From Glandiceps talaboti (Eukaryota; Hemichordata; Enteropneusta; Spengelidae), in contig NC_135564.1 of assembly GCF_964340395.1 (NCBI RefSeq), positions 2,073,501 to 2,137,500 on the forward strand: a stretch of 64,000 bases of DNA. Reading direction: 5' to 3'. Below are positions 1 through 13,342 of this stretch, piece by piece. A program made the position numbers and the translations under genes. Each line of letters starts with the position of its first letter. Position 1 is the stretch's first letter. The notes under the pieces are model-generated. The model saw only the letters and a list, made by a program, of their open reading frames with translations. It was not told the origin of the DNA and did no database searches.

Positions 1-38
1 AAAGATATACTGTCTGATTATACAATACTTGGACTCAC

Positions 39-202
39 CTCTTTGAGTTTTTCAACATCAATTGCCAATGCCTGGATGTCTTCTCCATCAATCACCTGTT
101 TTGGAGGAGGGGCCTGCTCTTCTTCCAGCTGAGACTGAGATAAGTTAGGACTGGTTGCCTTTTCTGGAGTGCCATCTCTTTTCTTGCCACCCTTCAACTT
201 GT
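39..202 (-). CDS. Shared coding exon of an unidentified gene with several alternative 5' exons (partial gene)
   Basis: Read on the - strand, this 164-nt exon follows a textbook acceptor: a TCTAAC-like branch site, a long CT-rich tract, then CTACAG at 203-208. It ends at GAG|GTGAGT (donor at 33-38). The first two bases (AC) complete a phase-1 codon; 54 codons follow and the exon ends in phase 0. The peptide starts KLKGGKKRDGTPEKATSP (basic, then Pro/Ser/Gln/Glu-rich) and finishes DIQALAIDVEKLKE, which looks like the beginning of an amphipathic or coiled-coil helix. All the ATG exons described upstream (3.5-32.4 kb) end in the phase this exon needs. The rest of the protein lies left of the window. 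I do not recognise the family; a cytoskeletal or scaffold protein is only a guess from composition. Confidence 0.82.
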
Positions 203-3200
203 CTGTAGATAGAGAAATAGAGAAAGATGTTAGATTTAGAACTTGACATCTATGTAACCTGTCCTCATTCACAGTCAATTGGGTCCAATAAAAGCAATAT
301 GTTGTTTTTTGTGGAATAACATGAGCTACATGTATCCTAGAATTCAAACATCATACTTATAGTTACATGTATTTTATACATATTTTTGTTAACTTGTGAT
401 GTTCTCAATTCAACACTGGTTTATAACTTTGGCTTTTTTCCATATAGTCAACTTTTTACAAGATTTATAGAGAATTTACAACTTTCTCTGAAATAAATAC
501 ATGATTTTGAATACAAAGATTTTGGAGTTGGTACAAAATGTGTAACATGTTACCTCCATAGAATTTCACTCTAGAAGGGAAAAACCAAAATGCCATGAAA
601 ACAACTTGGGACTTTCATATCTTACACATGAGTTTCATCTTCATTGTGAGACCAAAAGCCACACTTTTTGACCCCATCTTCTGTCAAAACGTATGAAATC
701 CGGGATAAGCACGGCAGCAAATCCTTGGAATTACTGGCATTGACAAATTACACTGAAATGTGTCAGATTGGAATGACTACCATGCTAATGATGATTGTTT
801 AAAAACAGCAGTTGCTATTTGAAGTAAATCTCAATCTATAGGCCATACAATGTTGATTTTTCGTTGTATGGATGGCGATAACCTCCAAAAGTTTACCCAT
901 TGAAAAAGTGAACAGTGTTTTAAGTTATCATAAGTAGAACTACAGTATTGGTATTCCTTAACCACATTTGGGTCTAGATTTTTTTATCAGGAATTCTGAC
1001 TTGTTTTATGGTTAAAATTGATACATTTCTGGATGACAAACCCATATAACAATAATTTTTCCAGAGTGGCTCGCATAAACACGATCAGTGTGCCAAAGGC
1101 AAAATGAAATGACATTTGCCTTCTTAGATATAGTTGCTGTAGCAGTGCATTGTTTCATTCTGTCTACTGTTTGCTATTGCTTTCAATTGGTCATGTTGAA
1201 TTAGCTGGTGTGTTTTAAATTGCATTACATGACACTGACAGAACACAATGCAAAAGAGAGAACTAGACACAGAACGTTAATGACGTTTATCCTTTGCTGT
1301 AAGTGGACATTACAAAGTGGCCTCGACAATAGACAAGCGTCTTTACTATTGTCAGAAAGTTGACACTGAAATATTTTCACGCTGATATCTTTTGGGGCTA
1401 AATTCTCGGTACTTGTGATCATTTTACATGCTAGAGGGTCAAAATAGCACAAGAAGATGGACAAAGTGCATATAACATGTAATGCACGTGTAGTATATTG
1501 TGGAGTGGAAGTCATGGTGTCAAGAAGTCGAATGACTGAGTGCCTATACATTTGTACATGTAGGTGGTGAAATTCTGTTTCCCAAATTGTGAATCACTCA
1601 GGATGAAAATGATGCTGTACTGGTTTCATAGGTCCCACTGGATGTTTTCACATGGATTATTTGACCAAAGTCTTGAACTATTGGTGTACATGTATGTGCT
1701 GTGAGATGTTCACAAGCTGGATGGAAAGCTGACTCAGACTGTTTGCTACTATGTGTACATGTTTGCTGGTTTCTGGAATCTTCTGACTACTTTGATATCT
1801 TCTAAACACTAAATTGAATGAGTTGAAAACAATGGTAATGTACATCTCATTTTATCTAGTGGGTGTATGGAAGTCGTCTCGCCCATGTGCTCTTCTTACC
1901 TAGCACAAAGAAAAGTACATCTTTCATGCAAAGACTGCTAATTTCCGTGAGTACCATTGAGATCTGTGGTATATCGAAGATTACATCCTTACTTTGTGTT
2001 GGACTAAGATATGAATTTTTCAGTTTGTGTAAAACAGCCCTATACACTTACCAGATGTAAAGAGTGATAGACATGTTGTTGAACATCACCAGTTCAGGTA
2101 AGACATGTGTTTCTTAATTCAAATCTAAGAATTTCAATTTTAAACATTAAAGTGAAATTATTATAAACAAACTTGTTATAACTACTGTATTACTAGGGTG
2201 ACTGACCAAACATTTTCATCAGCTTGATAGATCAAATGATTTACAAAGGCTGTAACACACAAGCAGTTCAAAGTTGTTTAGCATAGTTACTATGGTGACT
2301 GTTTCACCATTTCTCAGAGTCACATCCAAGACCCTTAGTCTATGATATCATTTTGAAATCTCATTTTGAGATTATAGAATTGAACATAACATGGTATACG
2401 TTGGACGTTCCATGAAGTCAAGATGACTGTTCTAACCTACCGGACTTTCATTTCTATGAACATTCATGAGTACCCTCAATGATGGAACATCTAACTCGGA
2501 CGCCTGGTTAACCACTTGGGGGTGTTTGAGGAAATAGTACAGACACTAGATTATATTTTATGTGTTTGAATCCTCAGTTAGTAGCATGCGTTCTGTATGT
2601 GCATTGTACATGTACATGCTGACTGTTAGATTGTATGTTATAGGTTATGTATTTGCACCCAAAAACATATTTCATTTTCAGAAGGTTTTTTTAGGAATAC
2701 AACAAAATATAATCTGTGTCTGAATATAGACTAGGATATCATCTGTATATAGTTCATGGATACTTCTCTGATTGGTATGGTATTCTCTAAACATACACAT
2801 CATTTGACTTATAGCATGACATGATGTGGTAAAGTAAATTGGTTTACATTCTGTCTGGTATATCAACTGGATAACACACGCTACATCACCATGGTCACCA
2901 TGGCCTGAGACCTGCATGCACCATTTAAAGACACTCTATAGAACATCTTGGCCACTTGGCCAACACAATCAGAATAAAATATCATTCACCAAGTTATTTT
3001 AAGTTGGTGCATATGGAAGAAAAAGAACAATTTCACAAAGTTACTTCATCACAATTTGAACATGATTCTGAATAGTTTTGGTTGTACATGTACCTGTGGC
3101 CGTTGTCTCAAATAGCCCCTACATGTATGCATTATATACCTGTACCTGTGGTCTCAAATACCCCCTACATGTATGCAGTATATACAGGTATAAATGGCCA

Positions 3201-3478
3201 TTTATTACAAATTAACGGCCTGCTGACAAAATGCAGTGAGTTTCCTCCCAGAGCAGAAACACTACTTTGTGAATAGGACATAGAGTCTGGAATAGACTAC
3301 AAGATATGTCATGTTGTTCAACCTTATCAGGCTTTTAAACCACTGGTTGACAGCAGTGTGAGTGCTGGTTGATAGCGCTGCACAAATGTCATACCTTTAT
3401 ACAGACTAAACCTGGAATTTGAATCTTTTGAGTTACACAACTCATTATGAATTAAAATTCAGTTTAAGTGATACATAC
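203..3478. other. Intron of the - strand gene, with old repeats
   Basis: No convincing coding exon apart from a weak candidate at 1900-1957 (see findings). It contains one copy of a three-copy dispersed repeat (1405-1580), a short segment shared with 35.84-35.91 kb (2225-2300), and a two-copy ~55-bp duplication at about 3082-3186 carrying CCTACATGTATGCA. The rest is AT-rich intron-like sequence. Confidence 0.6.
1405..1580. repeat. Dispersed repeat, copy 1 of 3
   Basis: Shares ATGCTAGAGGGTCAAAATAG, then GTGGAAGT.ATGGTGTCAA, then AGGTGGT.AAATTCT in order with segments at 14500-14715 and 36088-36290. Same order and orientation with moderate divergence indicates an old interspersed family of about 200 bp, probably a transposable-element relic. 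Confidence 0.55.
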
Positions 3479-3623
3479 TAGCTGATGATATGACGCGTAC
3501 AGCTGAACTCAATCTGGCTTTGGATTTCTTGGAGCTTCTTGAAGTACTTGTACTTGAGACCACCGAGGACTGTGACAATGGTCTCCTAGTTGGCGACTTG
3601 GGTTTACTTGTTCTGTCTTGCAT
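3479..3623 (-). CDS. Alternative first coding exon, Ser/Lys/Arg-rich (proximal)
   Basis: The ATG is at 3621-3623 on the - strand, with an in-frame TAA two codons upstream, so this must be a first coding exon. It encodes 48 residues plus one base. The peptide begins MQDRTSKPKSPTRRPLSQSS and continues with a serine run and basic clusters (RSSKKSKAR), a disordered, phosphorylatable N-terminus. The donor is GCTA|GTATGT (3473-3478). The last base A joins the AC of the shared exon to make Asn, so the reading continues ...ISSAN-KLKGG. There is no acceptor immediately 5' of the ATG. It is the closest well-supported first exon to the shared exon, and its product would lack the distal N-termini. Confidence 0.65.
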
Positions 3624-6600
3624 AGTTTAGTAGTCTATTACACAGTAGATATATCCAGTAGGAATGTGAAGTACACTTGAACTTGGTGATTTTCACTATC
3701 AGCAAATATGATCAGGAGATGTGTGAAATATCTGAGACTGTCAAGTAGGGATACACACAACTACAAGATCGGCCTTAATACTTCAACCAACGGGAGAAAA
3801 AAAGTCGCAAAGTTCAATTCTTCTTTACTGGATCTCAATTTTATGTGTTCCACCAGTCAAGTTATTTGTACGTCACATGTATCATTTCATATCCAGATAA
3901 ATTTCTATGTCAAATGTGAAATCTAAATCTCCGGCATAATCTGGTCACTGATACACAGCAACATATATAAAATCAACATAAGTGTCTCCCAACAGTTTTA
4001 TACCATGTATCTGTTCTTTAGACTCAGAGAGGTGTTATAAATTGACTTTTTATCTCCAGTTCATATACTTCACTTAGTTAATAAAGACAGGACTATCTCC
4101 GCATGGTTATTGCAATAGATTAATTCTATAGTCACGCTTGCAAACAAACAATATTCACACATACAGCTGAGTTGTTCATTTCTTGAACCACGCAATAACC
4201 GATATAGGTTTCTTCATTAATAATGATAATATGTATATATCATTGGAGTTCAACACAAGGTAAATTTCTGTCAATCACATGAAATAAGTGTCTAGTACTA
4301 GTAGTAGGTTTTGCCAATCCTGATCAAGTAGTAACAACGATAAACATCAATGAATTGAACAGTTTACAAACAAGATGTAGAAATCCTATTGTCACCCTTC
4401 ACTCTATGTTCTTCACACCTCTGTACTATCCTTCTCCAACAACAATACCACAGTTATCCCAGGTAAATAACCGGTCTTCTTCATAACACCAATGGATTTG
4501 GCAAATTAGTTGTCCCTAAGACTTCCCCGTTGGATTGAAATGCAGATGACCAAAGTGGCTCCAAACACTAGAAGGAGACCACTCCATTATAATCCGAGGG
4601 GTATCAATTCTCTAAATTGTTTAAAACAATTTTGCACAAACTATTTTCTTGCATTACACAGTAAATGAATTGTTGCCAACATGCTTCAATAAATGTCTGC
4701 ATTTCATAGAATAGTTTTCTTTGCTGTATGTTGGTTTGAAAAAGTTTTAAGAATGATGACCACCCCTAATTTCTGAATGGGCTGTCTTACGAAATCAAGT
4801 GAACTTGGTAACTAACATCAATATTCGTATTAGACACATCAAATATTGACCAAGTAATGCTGGGTAAGTTGATAATGTATAGTGATTAAATCTAATTGTT
4901 AGCCACCATGTGTTATATGGTTGACAAAATTCCAATATCAGGAAAAATAGTTTTACTATTACATGGTATATACACACAGACAAAACAACCAATGAATTTT
5001 CCAATCAACCAGAGATGTCGGTGATGTTAGGAGCATACATTTCTCAATCACTTTGAATGGTGTCACTCAATCGGAACAGCTTTACAGTTAATTGGAGTGG
5101 ATGGTGAAAAAGTTGTCAAATTAAATATTATTGTTACTCTCCATTCTTGCTATAGAATAACTATGCTGTAGGTAAATTGGACATGAACAATACCTGCTCT
5201 ACGTCATGTGACTTGTTTGTGTACATTTCATCAAGGAATTGAGTGGTTCCACACTTGCCAACAAAAAAGGGTGTGCAAACACCTGAAGCTGAGTATTACC
5301 TGTAGTCTTATCAGAGTAAAAGACCCAGTGAATCCTTACTGTCAACTTGGTACTGATTACAGGACTCTACTAAGTCTGATACCAAAACTATCGTGGTAAC
5401 CAATAACAACCAAACAACAACATCACTTCCTTCAGATATGGGAATCAACCAAACTCTTAGGATGCAACAAACATTATGGCAAAACTATGCAAAGAGTAAT
5501 TTTCCCAACCGTACACATTCATGACAAAACATTTTTTTTTACTTATTTTTTTTTAACCAATAACAACCTGTCAACAATATATACAGTACTTTGAACAATT
5601 TTTAATTCATGCCAAAAATGACATGTTGAAAACTATTCTAGAAACATACAGGTTTACTGGTTGAATCTGTGACTCCATAACTATTCTTGAATCAAAGAAT
5701 TGGTTAGTCTAGAGGCTATCTGTGGTTTTGGTTTGGAAGGAGAATCAAATCCATGGAGACTAAGCCTCCAGACATGAGACAAGAAATTGGCAAGTCGACA
5801 AAGAAAACAAGTACACTGACTGTACACTGGATTTGGAATCAGTCAGAAGATAACGAAAACAAGTACACTGTACACTGGATTTCAAAAATATACCATGGAA
5901 AAAAAGTAATTCAAAATTCAACATTTGACTTTGCCTTCTGTTAATCAATCAAACTGATTCTCCAGTTAACAGAAATAGTCCACAACTGACTACCAAAACT
6001 TTTTTGTCATAAAACTTGATATGCTTGTCCAGACAAGCTGAGGAATAATTTTTTTGTAAACTTTTGATTTTAAATAAATAACTTTACTCTCTTAATATCA
6101 TTGATTTCCCCAACAAAACTAAAAGTTATTATCACTCAAATGAAGTAATCAAGTTTCCAGAAATCATAAAAAATAACTTATTTGAAATAAACATTTTATA
6201 GATAATACCACCAAATATTCACAGTATCTTTTCTGAAATGCCATTATAATACCAAATAATGGATACCAATTCAAATGAATCCCTCCCCTTTCCTCCTTCC
6301 TTCCCTCCCCCTTAAATGATGAACCCACCCTAGTTCAACATACAACAGTCTAGTTGCCATGCATTACCAAGTCATTGTGTCTTTACTAGAAATACTACAC
6401 CTTTATTTGTACAAGTGTTGTAATCTGGTCATTTATGAGGTAGGTGAGTGACTTTAGCAGTGGTGACTTTTGTGATGGCACACATTGGGTGGTACAGAAT
6501 AGACTATCTATTATCCAGTCAGCTGTACCATGGAGAAATCCCTGACAGACAGGTATGTTATTGTAAAGGTCGAGATGATTGGACTAATACAGTAATCAAT

Positions 6601-7025
6601 AGTATTTAGGATTTGATAGAAACGATAAACCAAACAGTGACTTGGTAACAAAAACTTGCATTTAAGATTTTATCTACAAATGCGATATCTTATATGCTGA
6701 GCTTGAAACCTTGGAAATTACTTTAAACTTCAGGAAAAACACAAAAATAATTTCACTAACAGAAAACCAAAGATTTCAGAGGTACAAGAAACCCTAAAAT
6801 GTCTTATTTTTGAAACTGTAGAGTTGAACATTTAAATCCTGATAAAAATGTTGATGTTCAGAAGTGATAAATATTTACCAGATGTTATAACTTAAATTCC
6901 ACAAATGTTATTCTTTCTTTTCTTTACCAAATATGCAACTTATCTGACATAATAATGTGACATGTTTGTACAGATTGTGTTATTCTTAGGACTTACAGTA
7001 GTATTTAGAAATAGCGGCATTTGGA
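3624..7025. other. Intronic sequence without recognisable genes
   Basis: AT-rich. There is a short local duplication at about 5807-5882 (ACAAGTACACTG repeated) and a pyrimidine tract at about 6280-6315 (CCTTTCCTCCTTCCTTCCC). Open frames here are short and lack codon bias, splice context or homology that I can see. Confidence 0.55.
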
Positions 7026-8085
7026 GTAGTCTAGATGCCAATGTGGTCTGGAGGTGTAAATCGTAACAATACTGTATGGGAACTAGACTAGGATGTCAAC
7101 GTGGTCTAGAGGTGTTAAATCGTAACAATACTGTATGGGAACTAAACTAGGATGCCAACGTGCCGAGTCTAGAGGTGTTAAATCGTAACAATACCGTATA
7201 GGAACTAAACTAGGATGCCAACGTGCCGAGTCTAGAGGTGTTAAATCGTAACAATACCGTATAGGAACTAAACTAGGATGCCAACGTGCCGAGTCTAGAG
7301 GTGTTAAATCGTAACAATACTGTATAGGAACTTAACTAGGATGCCAATGTGCCGAGTCTAGAGGTGTTAAATCGTAACAATACTGTATAGGAACTTAACT
7401 AGGATGCCAATGTGCCGAGTCTAGAGGTGTTAAATCGTAACAATACCGTATAGGAACTAAACTAGGATGCCAACGTGCCGAGTCTAGAGGTGTTAAATCG
7501 TAACAATACCGTATAGGAACTAAACTAGGATGCCAACATGCCGAGTCTAGAGGTGTTAAATCGTAACAATACTGTATAGGAACTTAACTAGGATGCCAAT
7601 GTGCCGAGTCTAGAGGTGTTAAATCGTAACAATACTGTATAGGAACTTAACTAGGATGCCAACGTGGTTTGGAGGTGTTAAATCGTAACAATACCGTATA
7701 GGAACTAAACTAGGATGCCAACATGCCGAGTCTAGAGGTGTTAAATCGTAACAATACTGTATAGGAACTTAACTAGGATGCCAATGTGCCGAGTCTAGAG
7801 GTGTTAAATCGTAACAATACTGTATAGGAACTTAACTAGGATGCCAACGTGGTTTGGAGGTGTAAATTCTTACGATACCGTATAGGAACTTAACTAGGAT
7901 GCCAATGTGGTCTGGAGGTGTTAAATTGTAACAATACTGTATAGGAACTAGACAAGGATGTCAACTTGGTCTACAGCCTACAGGTGTAAATTGTAACGAT
8001 ATTACCATATAGGAACTTAACTAGGATGCAAACATGGTTTGGAGGTGTAAATTGTTACGATACCGTATAGGAACTAGACTATATT
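7026..8085. repeat. Minisatellite array, ~63-bp unit, about 17 copies
   Basis: Unit core is TAGAGGTGTTAAATCGTAAC followed by AATACYGTATAGGAACTAAA and a CTAGGATGCCAACGTG stretch. Units with GCCGAG are 63 bp; edge units with GGT in place of GCCGAG are shorter. The centre (about 7140-7850) is nearly homogeneous and both edges are diverged, as expected from unequal exchange. A lone related piece lies outside the array at about 8370-8410, within a segment that also has a CTCTAGTCCCTATGC-type end, so the unit may derive from the end of a transposable element. Confidence 0.9.
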
Positions 8086-11000
8086 TGTAGTGATATGGTG
8101 ATATGGCAAAGACAACAATTATTTCAATTAAGATATGTTCTGAGAAAACGTTTTCTTTTTTATATGTTTTCTGCGAACCAGCCATACATTTTCATGATCA
8201 TTTAGCTTACGCTGTAGAAGTCACTCAGAAGAAGTTATTTGTTGGCTAGATCTATTATCCCAAGGTGACTATAGTAGAGTTACTCTAGTCCCTATGCTGC
8301 AGTGGTTTAGTTAGAAACCACGTTGGTATCCAGATAGTCTGGGTGCCAGCTGTGGTCTAACCACAGTGAAGGTATAAATCGTAACGATACTGTATAGGAA
8401 CTAGACTAGTGTATATTGTGGGCTAACTTGCTAGAGTTTGGCAATGACATAAGACAATGAAACTCCAATACAATGTAAATAGACCCTATTTATCTTGTTG
8501 TTCAGCACAGGATGAGTTTACACATGTTTGGGCCTAGTTTATTATGCATATTTGTAAGTTACTCACAGTATTGTACTTACTGCAGCATACTTAGCCATCA
8601 CTTGCAATTAACTGAACTCAAACCTGATATAATCTGATGACGTAATTTATTACATGTATCAAAAATGTTCAATACATCCCTACTATGCAGTCAACTGTTC
8701 TAACAAAGCCAGAAGACAATTGTAATTTTATAGAAAGCTTGCATTGACATTGAAACTAGTTTAAAATAGTTTAATATTGAGGTTATTAATGGAAGTATTT
8801 TAACCTTGAGTAAAAATTCTGCTTATGCCACTTTAACTATGGACTTAAATCATAGATATGTTTTCTGTTCTCGGAACATTTGAACAAATCTGTCGTATGA
8901 GAAACTCTGACCCTCACTAGCCCATAGGGATGTGTAGTATTTCTTAGGTTATTTTCCTTGTCTATAGGCTAAACATAATAATGTTTTAACTCTATTTCTA
9001 CAGAAAGAATGACTTATAGTACATAACATGTATTGATACATTTGTAATAATACGTGTCCCTGTGAACTAGCCTTACACTGATCATAGACCCTACATAGAT
9101 GTAGATCATAGAGTAGAGTCGATGCACTGATGCATATTTAGTCAAGTGCTGACCTTCATTGAATCTTTCATATCTCTCTTTCATGATTTAGAGACCACAT
9201 TGGCAACCAAACTAATACATGTTAGACTGTCTCTTAAACTGTAAGATGTATGAAGAATGGTTCATGGTTCCAAGAATCAATAGGACAGTACAATATAGTT
9301 ACTTTGGAACGATAAATTGGAAACAAATGCGACGTTTCGATCCGTCTACTACAGACCTCCAATTTATTGTTCCAAAGTAACTATATTGTACTGTCCTGTA
9401 AGATGTATGTTGTGTTCATCCCTATCAGGCTTTGAGCGCTGGCTGAGGCTGAGCATGACATGAATGTCTGTATGTACAGACTAACTGTCTCTACACCATG
9501 AAGTATTCATCTGTTATCAGATTGTTTACACCTTGGTGTTAATGTCCAGGTATATTTTGACAAGTTGGTTGTAACTAGTCATAATTTATGGTCATTATTC
9601 CTTGTGTCTCAAGTAGAGTTATGTACCAATTACAGCATTTGTTCTAAAATAGTGATTACCAGAGGTTAAAGGTCACCTGGTTTGTTGTTAATTATTAGCC
9701 AGGTGGATGGATGCATAGGTGCAGCTATCACCTGTACATGTAGAGTAGGATTTCATTTAAGTGAAGGAAAAATACAATTTGAGAAAATGTAGAGGAGAAA
9801 ATTGTGACATTATAGATACAGTGCAACATTATACGTTGGTATGTATATATACAATATGGTCTCTGATAAGACAGTGTCTTTTCCTTGTAGGTAATGGATT
9901 CTTCCACTCTTCCACCATGGCTACAACCCATCATTTTCGACCTACCACCCCTATTTTTGTCATCCAGAGACTTGTTTCATAGCAACCAATCAAGTACTTT
10001 CAAACTCTTTGGTTTTTGAGGTACACAATTAAAATTTTACCATGCACAGACTAGAAGTTAACACTATATTCCTTCAATTTCTCCAGGATTTCAATTATTA
10101 AAAATCTTAATCTAATAATCATTAAATTACATGACTAAATTCTAACAAATGATCTTCTCATGAAATTTCCTACAGATTAATTTTTATTTTAACTTTACAT
10201 TACCACTGTACATACGGAAATGTATAGCGTGGTTACAAAACTGTCACTAAAACACACAATCTCTGATATCCACAGTCACTATACCACAAGGAACAATATC
10301 AACAGTTTAAGTTGTGGCTTTTTAAGTTGTACATAGTTGTAAAAACATTTTAAACCCTTTGATCATAAATTTACACATTTTATTTGACCAAATTCCTTCT
10401 TGCCTCAGACAGATAACATTACAGTACTAAGTGCAATATTGATTTTGGGTTGTCTGACGTTCCCAAGAGGTTGTATTTAGATGGTACGTGATATGATAAA
10501 TAGACAATACTCACTGATAAAACTAGTAAAAAAGCTATTGTATGTTAACAACATGCACCAGTAAACACAAGAATCGGTTCCATTTTCTATAGCAGAAAGT
10601 GAACATAAGATTGAAAACTGAGTAAACCTATGTGATAACTTTATTGGTGACTCACAGCTAAGTGTCATTTTGGTTTTTTTTGTAATAAAAGTGAGAAGTT
10701 ACATGTATCGTGACATAGGAAAGCTTGCACACTCATACAGACATGCTGTGGCATGACTCTACTTCAACAGACTGCAAACAGTTCCTCGTCTTTAACCAAT
10801 GAATTAAAAAGTATAAAGGGGAAATAAGTGTAGCCATTAAGCGTGGTAGTCATGCATCAAGAAAGAACAAAGCCATGTGAGGTGTGGCGACAACACTGAA
10901 ACATTTGTGTGCAACATGGCAAGAAATCAGACAGTCTGAAATGATACGGGTGAATGAACAATGAACACCTGATTAGAAAGAAGTGAAATTGAGACGGAAA

Positions 11001-11617
11001 AAAAAATTACAGGCTGTACAAGAATCCTTTGAATTAAAATTTGTGAGTCACTGACAACCACTTATTGTATCAGAATGTATTGAAATCTATGTACGTGATG
11101 ATATGACAACAGCCACAAAGGACCAAGTTGACTTAGTTGTTGATGATTTAGTACATGTACTTTTCATTTTAAAAGCCATATCTAAACATATTCCAACAGG
11201 TGGAAAGTATTTCCCCTTTACTAAAAAGCCCTACTTGAAAAACTAACATGAAATCATTTTAAGAATGTCAATAGAATGTCAATGAAGTTTAGTTTGGCTG
11301 GAGATCAAGCAGTGTTGACGTTTTTCCTTTTCAGAAATTTTTGAAAAGAATTTGTCAGGGACCCCCAAAATCAAACAGAATGTTCAAACATCAAAACAAA
11401 ATGGGTCATACTTTGTAGAGGTGCCTAAGTATCGTTCTCAACTGGAATTTTTTTTATAGATCATGAAGGCTTTTGACGAAACCAATGTTTTGACTTTTGA
11501 TATGTTATCAGACAATTCCTGTAAAACTGTAGAATCATGTCAGTACAATGATTTATGTCTAGAAAATGAAGCTTAGAAACTTGACAACAAATTGGTAAGA
11601 AATTGACATAAAATTAC
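8086..11617. other. Intronic sequence with a solo array unit and a hairpin element
   Basis: Contains the solo 63-bp-type unit at about 8370-8410, an internal palindrome GTGGTTTAGTTAGAAACCAC near 8302-8322, and the inverted repeat at 9282-9396. No exon seen. A frame over 9728-9934 (- strand) has no supporting features. Confidence 0.55.
9282..9396. mobile_element. Foldback element (inverted repeat, ~38-bp arms)
   Basis: The left arm at 9282-9320 (AGGACAGTACAATATAGTTA...) is the near-perfect reverse complement of the right arm at 9359-9396 (...TAACTATATTGTACTGTCCT). The loop of about 38 bp contains GACGTTTCGATCCGTCTAC. A 14-bp direct repeat CTGTAAGATGTATG lies at about 9239 and again at about 9395, just outside or overlapping the structure. 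No coding capacity. This is a small hairpin MITE or the remnant of one. Confidence 0.7.
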
Positions 11618-11678
11618 CGTCAGAGCCACTGTGACTATGGCGACTTGACTCGACTGTGCTAGGCGTCCTCCGTAACAT
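11618..11678 (-). CDS. Alternative first (or alternative 5') coding exon, 20 residues
   Basis: ATG at 11676-11678, 20 codons plus one base, and a donor at GACG|GTAATT. The peptide is MLRRTPSTVESSRHSHSGSD: Ser/His/Arg-rich, CpG-containing and unlike the surrounding AT-rich sequence. The last base G plus AC of the shared exon gives Asp. Ten bases 5' of the ATG is TTTTTGCAG, a plausible acceptor, so the exon may be preceded by a noncoding 5' exon; the frame is open across those ten bases if entered in phase 2. It cannot be entered in phase 1 and leave in phase 1, so it is not a simple cassette between the other first exons. Confidence 0.5.
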
Positions 11679-13342
11679 TGTTTCAAGTCTGCAAAAATAA
11701 CCAAACTTGGATACACCAGACTGACAGCACACACACACTGACAGTCAGCAACAATCTATTGGTAAAATATTGACTACGGAGTTCATAATTCTAGTCTTAA
11801 AGACCAAAAGGTTAATATTGTGCTATCAGGGGTCAGGACACGGGACGCAACATCATTTACACATGTCCAAATAAACCATTTTAAAATCGCCTTGAACAAA
11901 ACATTTAATAGTTGCTATGACGATGTAAAGCTACACTGATTACAAACAAAGAGCTCTACATGTCAGAGTAAGATGAATTATTGCACCAAATTAGGAGTGC
12001 TGCCCTTATGTAAACAGATACAGTATTTTTTTTTCTTTTGATTGATCTTCATGGCTTAGAATCTACCAAATCCATTCAGCCATACAAAATTAAGTTTGAA
12101 ACTCAATTTATAACAGAGTGGTGGACTGAAATTTGTATGCAACTAATGAGATACAGGGTATGTTCCTATAATATGATTATCCATGACAAAAGTGTCTTTA
12201 GAAATTAGATGGAGTTTTGTCAACCGTAAATTTAACATGTTGCTTTCTTTCAGTGAGGAAATAATACACTGTTACTAAACAGACATTTTCTGTAATTTGT
12301 TCCCAAGATATGGATGTTATATGAGAAACTATAACTTTACATAGGTTCATGAAAATTCCATAAAATGTAAAAGCTTCAAATTGCATGGAATATAAATGTA
12401 TAACAAATGAAGTCCACTACATAGTATTATTTTACCGTGGTAGTCATTATACCTAAATTAATTCATGATGGTTTCTCTTGAAAGGAACATACATGTATAT
12501 CCAGACATGCAAGGAAGTACATACATGTATTCAGTTATTTGAGTTAGCCTAATAAATTGACCTACTTGACAACTGAAATGTCTGTGTATACGTTAGCTAC
12601 AGTAACCTAGTAACAGACAGCGCCCTCTACCACATTACAACTAAGTGAATAAAAACAAAAGTATTTCATGGTGATAATTGAGGGCAGCTATCTTCTACAT
12701 GATAACTTCACAAAAGATAGATATTTGAGAAAGATGACAAAACAGTCCACAAAATAGGAATACTTTCCTTGCATTACTAATTCACAAGATTTGGGATCCA
12801 TACAAATCAAATTCACAAGATTTCAATACTAAACTGTACGGATATATATGCATTTATGAAAGCTGATAAAATATAATTTTAATGAAATTAAAAATCTGAT
12901 ACTTTTCAGTTCTGAGGACATTTTCTAGTAACTGCATGGTTCTTTATGAAACCGAAGTTTTGCTCAAATCAATGTGTTTTGCTGAAGTGTTTGTTCACAA
13001 CTATTTCATTGTTACTACCTGTGATCCGTGTGGTTGATATCGCACAATTTCTGCATCTGTAAACTGTAGTTATAAGACTGTATAACAGTGTATACAGACA
13101 CAGTGGAGGACAACTTTTGCTAGGTCTAATACACACAACACACATGAATGAAAACAGGCTATTTCACTATCTGCATGTATGACGTAGATGTACATGTATG
13201 TATGACCATGGAAGTATAACTATACTATCTGTGCTGTCATATCTACATGTATGATGTACAAATAAGTGACTTGATTATCTGAACATGTGACATGTCTTTC
13301 AATACTGGGCAAGCATAATACTACTATAACACTATCTACTAT

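Noticed and set aside
2040-2100. - strand ATG exon candidate MFNNMSITLYI with GTAAGTG donor
   Set aside because: Phase 2; the junction codon with the shared exon would be TGA.
7026-8085. CRISPR-like array
   Set aside because: Tandem units are contiguous with no unique spacers, in a eukaryotic intron. The same holds for the arrays at 15.4, 59.2 and 62.0 kb.
8560-8605. - strand ATG (MAKYAA) followed by GTAAGT
   Set aside because: Phase 0 or 2 only; no phase-1 donor.
13027-13070. - strand ATG exon candidate MQKLCDINHTDH with a GTAGTA donor
   Set aside because: Leaves in phase 2; joining to the shared exon meets a stop.
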